The position numbers and the translations under genes are program-made. Source: JAWLGW01 sp964569055 (GTDB lineage: Bacteria > Planctomycetota > J058). From it: a stretch of DNA of 13,904 bases. This document shows positions 7,490-13,904 of the stretch, piece after piece. The stretch is from NCBI GenBank assembly GCA_964569055.1, contig CAZMSZ010000188.1, positions 1 to 13,904 on the forward strand, written 5' to 3'. The notes under the pieces are model-generated. The model saw only the letters and a program-made list of their open reading frames with translations. It had not been told where the DNA came from and did no database searches. Every line of letters starts with the position of its first letter. Positions within the stretch are counted from its first letter, which is position 1.

Positions 7490-7712
7490 AGTGCGCCACC
7501 CAGGTCTCGTTGATCAGGACCAGGTCGACCGGGATCAGCTCGCGCGCCACCTCCTCGGCGGCGAGGCGCCGGGCCTCGCTCTGCACCGGGCCGCGCAGGT
7601 GGAGCCCGCGGGATGAGCGGACCACCAGCACGTCGAGCATGTGGGTCCGCGGGTCCTCCCCCAGCGCCTCGCGCACGCGCGCGATCAGCGGGTCGTCGTG
7701 ACGCGCCGGCAT
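7455..7712 (-). CDS. Small BON-domain protein
   Basis: The product has 85 residues and is essentially one BON domain. The order fits: D..L...V..AL (DDPLIARVREAL), a strand with LDVLVVRSSRGLHLRGPV, the conserved Gly of the beta turn, then a helix SEARRLAAEEVARELIPV and the last strand LVLINETWV. BON domains bind phospholipid or act as docking modules. Most are exported (OsmY type), but no signal peptide is seen, so this copy is predicted cytoplasmic. ATG 7712 has a very good ribosome site (AGGAGGAG within 7715-7726). It starts 27 bases after the nucleotidyltransferase gene and overlaps the metallophosphoesterase start, so co-expression of all three is likely. Identification is by pattern only; a divergent BON-like fold is the main uncertainty. 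Confidence 0.7.
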   Translation of the reverse strand: MPARHDDPLIARVREALGEDPRTHMLDVLVVRSSRGLHLRGPVQSEARRLAAEEVARELIPVDLVLINETWVAHYDPPSGVERVS

Positions 7713-7739
7713 GCTGCTCCTCCTCCCCCTGCCTCGTCC

Positions 7740-8378
7740 TCAGTCCGCGTACGTCGACTGATACAGGGCCCGGATCACCGAGTTCGGCACCGCCAGGTCG
7801 ACCGAATGGGCGTAGATCAACAGGCTGAGCATGCGCCGCGGCGCGCGCCGGGCGCGCCGCGCCAGGTACTCCCAGTCGAGCTGCTCGGCGTGGCTCAGGA
7901 TCCCGAGCGCGTCGTGCCAGTGGCGCGGCCCGCGCTCGTCGTGGACGGCGGCCTTGAACACGATCAGATCCTCGGGCGGGAGCAGGCGCACGTTCTGCCC
8001 CTGGAAGCGCGCCTCGACCGCTCGCGCGAGCATCTCGTCGTCGAGGTGGAACCCGCCGGTGCAGATGAAGATCAGGTCGACCATGACGTCGTCCTTGAAC
8101 CCCTTCAGCAGCCACTTCGGGTCGGTGACCTCGGTGCGGAACCCCGCCGCGCCGAGCGCGCGCAGGGCCCGCTCGGCGTCCTCCGCCTTCACGAACACGT
8201 CGATGTCGTGGGTCCAGCGCGGGCGCCCGTAGGCCGTCGCCGCGATCCCGCCGATCAGCACGTGCGGCACGCCGGCGCCCTCGATCGCGCTGAGCGCCTC
8301 CCCGAGCACGCGACGGAAGCGCGCGTCGTCGGCCCCGCGCAGCGCCTCGGGCTCACCGTTGGTGGTGGTCCGCTCCAT
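7740..8378 (-). CDS. Nucleotidyltransferase-fold protein (AbiEii/DUF6036-like)
   Basis: The product has 212 residues. The nucleotidyltransferase core is plain: LIGGIAATAYG (Gly43-Gly44), HDIDVFV with Asp58 and Asp60 as the metal pair, and a third acidic residue in VMVDLIF (Asp101). Downstream come LLPPEDLIVFKAA and RHWHDALGIL, segments typical of the AbiEii/DUF6036-like branch, where the fold modifies a tRNA or protein or acts as a toxin in abortive infection. All three carboxylates are present, so activity is plausible. No neighbour looks like an AbiEi or HEPN partner, so it should not be called a toxin. ATG 8378 was chosen because upstream sequence in the frame (to 8540) is low-complexity and unlike the family; its ribosome site is weak. 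It is the first gene of the unit with BON and phosphoesterase. Confidence 0.85.
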   Translation of the reverse strand: MERTTTNGEPEALRGADDARFRRVLGEALSAIEGAGVPHVLIGGIAATAYGRPRWTHDIDVFVKAEDAERALRALGAAGFRTEVTDPKWLLKGFKDDVMVDLIFICTGGFHLDDEMLARAVEARFQGQNVRLLPPEDLIVFKAAVHDERGPRHWHDALGILSHAEQLDWEYLARRARRAPRRMLSLLIYAHSVDLAVPNSVIRALYQSTYAD

Positions 8379-8569
8379 GGGGATCCCGATCTCGGTGCGA
8401 CGACTGCTTTGAACCACGCTGCTCTCCGCTGCTCGCGCCCTGTCCTCTCGTCCGGGTGCCGCGTGGGGCTCGCGCAAAGGAGGGGCCGACGCACAGGCGC
8501 CCCGCTCGAGGCCGAACCACGCCACGGGCGGCGCGCGCACGGGACGCGCGGGTCGCGGAGCCGGGTCGG
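8379..8569. other. Intergenic stretch between nucleotidyltransferase and YkgJ-like genes
   Basis: This 191-base gap lies downstream of the YkgJ-like gene and upstream of the nucleotidyltransferase gene. It is G+C-rich with short self-complementary CGCGCG runs near 8530-8550 and a slightly A+T-richer spot (TTCAAA on the minus strand near 8408-8413) that might be a -35. I see no convincing -10, terminator with a T-run, or small gene. Confidence 0.4.
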
Positions 8570-8866
8570 TCAGCTCGGGTAGATCCGCTCGCGGTCGAAG
8601 GCGCAGGCCTCACCGCCGCGCTCGTAGTCTCGGCACACGGCCGGGCGGCGCTCGTAGATCCCGCACGCGAACCGGCCGTCCTGCTGCTGGAGGTGGACGC
8701 AGCGCCCGTCCTCCACGCGCATGAAGCAGCGGTTCCCCAAGAACACGGTCGCCGCCGCCTGCTCGGCCGGCGTCAGCCGCGCGTGGTCGGCCCCGGTGAG
8801 CGGGACGTGACGCTCCCCGCGCGGGAAGCAGCAGGCGCCGCAGTCTTGGCAGTCGGGGACGTGCAC
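8570..8866 (-). CDS. YkgJ-family cysteine-cluster protein
   Basis: The product has 98 residues and nine cysteines: Cys6, 9, 12, 13, 47, 56, 68, 78, 88. The order CxxCxxCC near the N-terminus, a central C..(8)..C, then FACGIYERRPAVCRDY is the YkgJ pattern (PF03692), thought to be a zinc or iron-sulfur cluster fold. Members are of uncertain function; some sit next to flagellar or redox genes. The length is typical of a minimal member and all core cysteines are kept. GTG 8866 directly precedes the first cysteine motif and has no ribosome site. TATCCT ends six bases before it, so the mRNA may be leaderless. It is transcribed alone, divergent from the 9136 gene across the repeat element. Confidence 0.88.
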   Translation of the reverse strand: MHVPDCQDCGACCFPRGERHVPLTGADHARLTPAEQAAATVFLGNRCFMRVEDGRCVHLQQQDGRFACGIYERRPAVCRDYERGGEACAFDRERIYPS

Positions 8867-8872
8867 GTCCTG

Positions 8873-8878
8873 AGGATA
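8873..8878 (-). promoter_or_regulatory. -10 element (TATCCT) for the YkgJ-like gene
   Basis: TATCCT on the minus strand ends six bases before GTG 8866, which puts the expected transcription start at about the start codon. No good -35 is visible. The same hexamer occurs before the gene at 12993. Confidence 0.4.
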
Positions 8879-8896
8879 CTCGGCTCGGAGTCCCGT

Positions 8897-9069
8897 GGCT
8901 GTCGTCTGGCTTCAGCCTTCGTGCCCGTGCCCGTGCCCGTGCCCGTCTCCGCGCGCGTGACCCTTGCCGGGTGCGCGGGCTGGCTTTCGCGCATGCGACC
9001 ACTCGTTGCGAGCGGGCCACGGGCAGGGGCAGGGGCACGGGCACGGGCACGAGGCTCCATGCGACAGCC
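8897..9069. repeat. Large imperfect inverted repeat built on GTGCCC hexamers
   Basis: The left arm (about 8897-8946) and right arm (about 9019-9069) are reverse complements with few mismatches and one small gap. GGCTGTCG (8897-8904) pairs exactly with 9062-9069, and AGCCTTCGTGCCC (8914-8926) pairs with 9045-9056 apart from one extra T. The hexamer blocks GTGCCC x4 (8921-8944) and GGGCAS x5 (9021-9050) face each other. The arms are separated by a loop of about 72 bases (8947-9018). As DNA it could extrude a cruciform; as RNA it would fold into a long stem. No transposase lies nearby. It could be a small non-autonomous element, a REP-like sequence or a structured RNA. Confidence 0.75.
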
Positions 9070-9122
9070 TCCCGGAGTCGGACTCAGAAGCACCCACGCT
9101 CGGCTCCCGCTCCGCGCCGTGG

Positions 9123-9128
9123 CATCCT
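9123..9128 (+). promoter_or_regulatory. -10-like element (CATCCT) for the 9136 gene
   Basis: CATCCT preceded by GTGG ends seven bases before ATG 9136, which has no ribosome site. It resembles the TATCCT elements at 8873 and 12930. No -35 is evident. Confidence 0.3.
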
Positions 9129-9135
9129 CTCCGGC

Positions 9136-9921
9136 ATGAGCGACGCCCGCCTCCGCGAGCTGCAGCGCCGCTACCACGGGGCCGGGACGCCCGAGGAGGC
9201 GTTCGCGCTGCTGCGCGCCGCCCTGCGCGGCGGAGCGGTCACCGCCGAGCGCGCACGCTGCGCGGCGGCCCTCGGGGATCCGGTGGCCCGGCGCCTCGAG
9301 CTCGAGCCCTGGCCGGGGGACCCCTGGGCCGACGGCCTGGCGTCGCTCGACGAGGCCGACCGGCGCCGCTTCGCCTGCGACTGCGCCGAGCAGGTCCTGC
9401 CGCGCTGGCAGGCGTATCGCGCCGGGGACGACGCGCCCGCGGCGGCGATCGCGGCCGCGCGGCGGTTCGCGGCGGGGGAGCTCGATCAGGCCGCGCTGCA
9501 GGTCGCGTGGGCCGAGGCGCGCCGGGCGGCGGGCGAGGCGGCGCAGGCGCTCGGCCCAGACGCGCCCGCGGCCCGGGCCGCGCAGGCCGCGCGCCTCCTC
9601 GCCCGCGGCGGCCCGTTCGACCCCGCCGCGGCGCACGCCGTGGCCGAGCAGGCGGCGCGCACCGCGCGCCTCCCCCTCGCGCCGGGTAACCCGGCCCACG
9701 ACGCGCAGCGCGCCCGGCTGATCGACTACCTGCTCGCGCGGGGCGCGACGCTGCGCGAGGCGCCGCAGGCGCTCCCGACCTACTCGCCGGCCTTTCGCTT
9801 TCGGGTGGACGATCGCCTCCGCCACCCGCGCTTCGGCGAGGGGGTGGTGCGGCGGGCCGACGCGGGCCGGATCGAGGTCGAGTTCGAGGACGCGACCCGC
9901 ACCCTGGCCCACGGGGGCTGA
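9136..9921 (+). CDS. Three-part protein: repeat-companion-like N-terminus, Imm5-like middle, Tudor-like C-terminus
   Basis: The product has 261 residues and no signal peptide. Residues 1-55 (RLRELQRRYHGAGTPEEAFALLRAAL..AVTAERARCAAALGDPVARR) resemble the short N-terminal module found beside TIGR02996 domains in planctomycete and myxobacterial proteins. Residues about 60-135 (WADGLASLDEADRRRFACDCAEQVLPRW, then AIAAARRFAAGE) match the pattern of the Imm5-like putative immunity domain with its CDC motif (Cys81, Cys83). Residues about 220-258 (FRFRVDDRLRHPRFGEGVV then IEVEFEDATRTL) form a small beta barrel like the Tudor/KOW-type tails of UvrD helicases and related DNA-linked proteins. Role unknown; the immunity label rests on resemblance only and no toxin gene is adjacent. 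The ATG was chosen at the point where the recognisable module begins. It ends three bases from the convergent RING gene. Confidence 0.75.
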   Translation: MSDARLRELQRRYHGAGTPEEAFALLRAALRGGAVTAERARCAAALGDPVARRLELEPWPGDPWADGLASLDEADRRRFACDCAEQVLPRWQAYRAGDDAPAAAIAAARRFAAGELDQAALQVAWAEARRAAGEAAQALGPDAPAARAAQAARLLARGGPFDPAAAHAVAEQAARTARLPLAPGNPAHDAQRARLIDYLLARGATLREAPQALPTYSPAFRFRVDDRLRHPRFGEGVVRRADAGRIEVEFEDATRTLAHGG

Positions 9922-9924
9922 GCG

Positions 9925-10359
9925 CTACCGCTGGAGATGGCGCACCACGATCATGCCGAAGTTGAGCGCCAGGTACAGCACGGCGCACACGACGAAGATC
10001 CCGATCCCCTTCAACAGGCGCTTGCGCGCGCACGGCGCGCAGAACGCGCTGTAGCGGTTCGACTCGGTCACCGTGAACCGCGCGTCGCAGGCGTAGCAGA
10101 ACCGCGGCGCGCCGATCCGTGGCCCCGCCGGCCGGTGACGCGGGCGCGGCGACCTCCCGCTGCGGCCGCTCACGTCCGCGGTTACGCTGCGGCAGCCGTA
10201 CGTGGCGCAGCGGCCGAGCTCGACGAGGCACTCGGCGTGGTAGCGCGCTCCGCACTCCGCGCACACCGCGACGCGCTCGCCCGCGTCTTCGAGGACCGCG
10301 GCCCGGCAGTAGGGACAGTTCCCGGCGTGCCCGCGCCGGGCCGCGATCCGCATTGGCAT
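9925..10359 (-). CDS. RING-type/zinc-ribbon protein with a C-terminal membrane anchor
   Basis: The product has 144 residues. The first zinc module is CPYC (Cys15, 18), CAEC (33, 36), YHAEC (His41, Cys44), Cys51 and Cys56, an order like prokaryotic RING-finger family 1 (PF14446). A second module is a treble-clef or ribbon pair, FCYAC (88, 91) and FCAPC (107, 110). One transmembrane helix (about 118-139, GIGIFVVCAVLYLALNFGMIVV) follows a basic KRLLK, so the zinc domains are predicted cytoplasmic. The function of such proteins is unknown; ubiquitin-like activity should not be assumed. ATG 10359 or ATG 10353 could be the start; neither has a ribosome site, and TACGAT lies seven bases before 10359. 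It is transcribed divergently from the kinase gene (80-base gap). Confidence 0.85.
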   Translation of the reverse strand: MPMRIAARRGHAGNCPYCRAAVLEDAGERVAVCAECGARYHAECLVELGRCATYGCRSVTADVSGRSGRSPRPRHRPAGPRIGAPRFCYACDARFTVTESNRYSAFCAPCARKRLLKGIGIFVVCAVLYLALNFGMIVVRHLQR

Positions 10360-10366
10360 GGCCCGG

Positions 10367-10372
10367 ATCGTA
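10367..10372 (-). promoter_or_regulatory. -10-like element (TACGAT) for the RING gene
   Basis: TACGAT on the minus strand ends seven bases before ATG 10359, again placing the likely transcription start on the start codon. No clear -35 is seen. Confidence 0.35.
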
Positions 10373-10414
10373 ACGCCGCGCCTCCGCGCGGTGGTCGGTT
10401 CTGGGGCGAGGCGG

Positions 10415-10420
10415 TAGGCT
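10415..10420 (+). promoter_or_regulatory. -10 element (TAGGCT) for the kinase gene
   Basis: TAGGCTCGC is identical over nine bases to the promoter at 1337-1329 on the minus strand. A ribosome site GGAGGG (10427-10432) and GTG 10440 follow, so this transcript would have a leader of about 13 bases. The -35 region is poor. Confidence 0.45.
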
Positions 10421-10439
10421 CGCGAGCGGAGGGCTCGGC

Positions 10440-12857
<2,418 letters not shown>

Positions 12858-12888
12858 TCGGCGTCAACCAGTTCGACCGGAACGAGTT

Positions 12889-12908
12889 GGGGAGGCTCGG
12901 CCCTCCCT
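12889..12908 (+). terminator. Weak GC hairpin between the kinase and the next operon
   Basis: GGGAGG (12890-12895) pairs with CCTCCC (12902-12907) around a six-base loop, with one further G-T pair. There is no T-run after it, so intrinsic termination is doubtful. Its 3' side touches the -35 region of the next promoter. Confidence 0.3.
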
Positions 12909-12935
12909 GAACCCGCCCGCGACGCGTGCTATCCT
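12907..12935 (+). promoter_or_regulatory. Promoter of the right-edge operon
   Basis: TATCCT (12930-12935) has an upstream TG (12927-12928), giving an extended -10. A partial -35, CTGAAC (12907-12912), lies 17 bases before it. The leader to GTG 12993 would be about 50 bases. Confidence 0.5.
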
Positions 12936-12992
12936 TCGAAACGAGCCGCCCTCGCGGACGACCCGGGCCGCGCGCCCGCCGGAGTGACGCTG

Positions 12993-13679
12993 GTGCCCGA
13001 GTCCCAGAGCATCAACCGCGGCTCGCTCGCGCTCAACGCGCGGCACACCGTGCTGGTCGCGGGCTCGACCTACCTCCACATCCACTGCGTGGACGAGCAG
13101 GGCAACCCGCTGGCGGGCGCGAAGTACAAGCTGGTGCTCCCCGACGGGACCGAGGAGGAGGGCGAGCTCGACCCGGACGGCTGGGTCAAGCACGACGGGA
13201 TCCTGCGCGGTGAGGGCATGTTCTACCTCCTCGAGGACGTGGTCGAGGCGGAGGTCATCCACTACATCGACGTCGTCGTGAAGGACGAGGAGGACCGCGC
13301 GCTGGCGGGCGAGCCCTACCTGCTGCGGCTCGCCAACGGCGAGACGCGCGAGGGCGAGCTCGACGACCAGGGCCACATGCGCGAGGAGGGGATCCCGCCC
13401 GGGCCCTGCTGGTTCGCGCTCGAGGGCGGCCCGACCGCGGGCGACACCCGCCACCTGCGCCTGCAGTTCATGGACGAGGACGGGCAGCCGTTCGCGGGCA
13501 AGCCCTTCGAGATCTCCGTCGGGGGCGACACGATCAGCGGCATGACGAGCGACGACGGCCGCGTGATCGCCGACGTGCCCGCCGACGCGGAGGACGGTGA
13601 GCTCACGATCTGGCTCGACGAGGACAAGTCGGGCGAGAGCTACAGCTGGCCGATCAAGATCTCCGAGGTCGCCTCGTGA
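12993..13679 (+). CDS. Protein of three tandem Ig/transthyretin-like repeats, resembling secretion-tip appended modules
   Basis: The product has 228 residues, is acidic and has no signal peptide. Three units of about 55-70 residues follow each other (about 27-85, 90-146, 154-223). Each opens with a strand, then D-E-x-G-x-P-x-A-G (VDEQGNPLAGAKY, KDEEDRALAGEPY, MDEDGQPFAGKPF), a strand, and G-x-x-D-x-x-G (GELDPDGWV, GELDDQGHM, GMTSDDGRV). The middle unit's EEGIPPGPCWF closely resembles modules I know from C-terminal parts of myxobacterial VgrG and other type VI secretion cargo proteins, so a cytoplasm-assembled, injected or structural role is inferred. GTG 12993 was chosen because GGAG (12981-12984) is eight bases upstream; GTG 12984 would add three residues. 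The stop overlaps the next gene as GTGA. Confidence 0.75.
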   Translation: MPESQSINRGSLALNARHTVLVAGSTYLHIHCVDEQGNPLAGAKYKLVLPDGTEEEGELDPDGWVKHDGILRGEGMFYLLEDVVEAEVIHYIDVVVKDEEDRALAGEPYLLRLANGETREGELDDQGHMREEGIPPGPCWFALEGGPTAGDTRHLRLQFMDEDGQPFAGKPFEISVGGDTISGMTSDDGRVIADVPADAEDGELTIWLDEDKSGESYSWPIKISEVAS

Positions 13680-13904
13680 CCGAGCAGCAGCAGGAGGAGC
13701 GCCCCCCGATCGCGCCCGACGAGGACTACACGATCACCCTCGGCGAGCTGCGCAAGGACGGGATCGACCTCGAGGCGCTCGTCCAGGAGGGCGGCGCCGC
13801 GGGCGGCGAGAGCGGCGGCGGCAGCGGCGGCAGCGGCGGTGGCGGCAGCAGCGGCGGCGGCGGCAGCAGCGGCGGCGACGGCAGCAGCAGCGGCGGCGAC
13901 GGCA
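13676..13904 (+). CDS. Gly/Ser-rich protein, cut by the right edge
   Basis: Seventy-six codons are seen from GTG 13676, which overlaps the stop of the repeat protein (GTGA) and has GAGG (13665-13668) seven bases upstream. The N-terminus is charged and hydrophilic (MTEQQQEERPPIAPDEDY), followed by a short ordered stretch TITLGELRKDGIDLEALVQ. From about residue 43 on it is almost only Gly, Ser and a few Asp, in units such as GGGGSS and GGDGSSS. That looks like a flexible linker leading to a domain outside the window. No signal peptide is present. Coupling to the upstream gene suggests a common complex or export route. The family is not recognised. Confidence 0.7.
   Translation, partial: MTEQQQEERPPIAPDEDYTITLGELRKDGIDLEALVQEGGAAGGESGGGSGGSGGGGSSGGGGSSGGDGSSSGGDG
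13802..13904 (+). repeat. GGC/AGC codon repeat encoding a Gly-Ser linker
   Basis: From 13802 to the edge the DNA is an imperfect array of GGC and AGC codons (GGCGGCGGCAGCAGC-type units, later with GAC). It is in frame with the coding sequence and likely to vary in length between strains by slippage. Confidence 0.8.

Noticed and set aside
7740..8378. Calling the nucleotidyltransferase an AbiEii toxin of a toxin-antitoxin pair
   Set aside because: No AbiEi-like, HEPN or other antitoxin gene is adjacent; fold-level similarity alone does not support a toxin role.
8379..8540. N-terminal extension of the nucleotidyltransferase to 8540
   Set aside because: These 54 residues are low complexity and unlike the family, which begins shortly before GG and DxD. 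ATG 8378 gives a normal length.
8921..8944. Val-Pro or Gly-His/Gly-Gln repeat peptides encoded by the hexamer arrays
   Set aside because: The frames are open on both strands only because the hexamer lacks stop triplets. There is no ribosome site or start context, and the inverted arrangement argues for a DNA or RNA structure.
8921..9050. CRISPR array or direct-repeat array
   Set aside because: Hexamers are contiguous with no spacers, the two blocks are inverted relative to each other, and no cas gene is present.

Overview
The window is about 74% G+C with short intergenic gaps, tightly packed short operons and many exported or lipid-anchored proteins of unknown role. It also carries a transmembrane Ser/Thr protein kinase, a HEAT-repeat lipoprotein, a RING-type zinc protein and a TIGR02996-like/immunity-like protein. 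This mix fits a large-genome Myxococcota or Planctomycetota bacterium. I cannot decide between the two from sequence alone. No rRNA, tRNA, CRISPR array, transposase or phage gene is visible.

Layout. (1) 1-1305, minus strand: a lipoprotein of unknown function followed by a HEAT-repeat lipoprotein that runs off the left edge. They share a good sigma70-type promoter. (2) 1382-1849, plus: a small lipoprotein with a perfect Shine-Dalgarno. (3) 1895-2785, plus: an orphan XdhC-type molybdenum-enzyme maturation factor. (4) 2797-6685, plus: four close-packed genes, namely two related exported proteins with an FPL..G..WTY signature, a Tat-exported FAD oxidoreductase with a lipobox, and a site-2-type membrane metalloprotease. 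(5) 8378-6686, minus: nucleotidyltransferase-fold protein, BON-domain protein and metallophosphoesterase. This unit meets group 4 stop to stop at the palindrome TGATCA. (6) 8866-8570, minus: a YkgJ-type Cys-cluster protein. (7) 8867-9135: a divergent intergenic region dominated by a large imperfect inverted repeat built from GTGCCC hexamers. (8) 9136-9921, plus: a three-part protein with a repeat-companion-like N-terminus, an Imm5-like middle and a Tudor-like C-terminus. (9) 10359-9925, minus: a RING/zinc-ribbon membrane protein. (10) 10440-12857, plus: a Ser/Thr kinase with a large unassigned C-terminal part. (11) 12993 to the right edge, plus: a protein of three tandem beta-sandwich-like repeats resembling modules attached to type VI secretion tip proteins, overlapping a Gly/Ser-rich gene cut by the edge. 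This looks like the start of a further operon.

Regulation. Several genes without a ribosome binding site have a TAnnnT-like hexamer only 6-8 bases before the start codon, which suggests leaderless mRNAs. The genes with good Shine-Dalgarnos have longer leaders where a promoter can be seen. The observations most worth following are the inverted GTGCCC repeat element, the leaderless promoter pattern, the three-repeat protein at the right edge, and the two operons of unassigned purpose (4 and 5).
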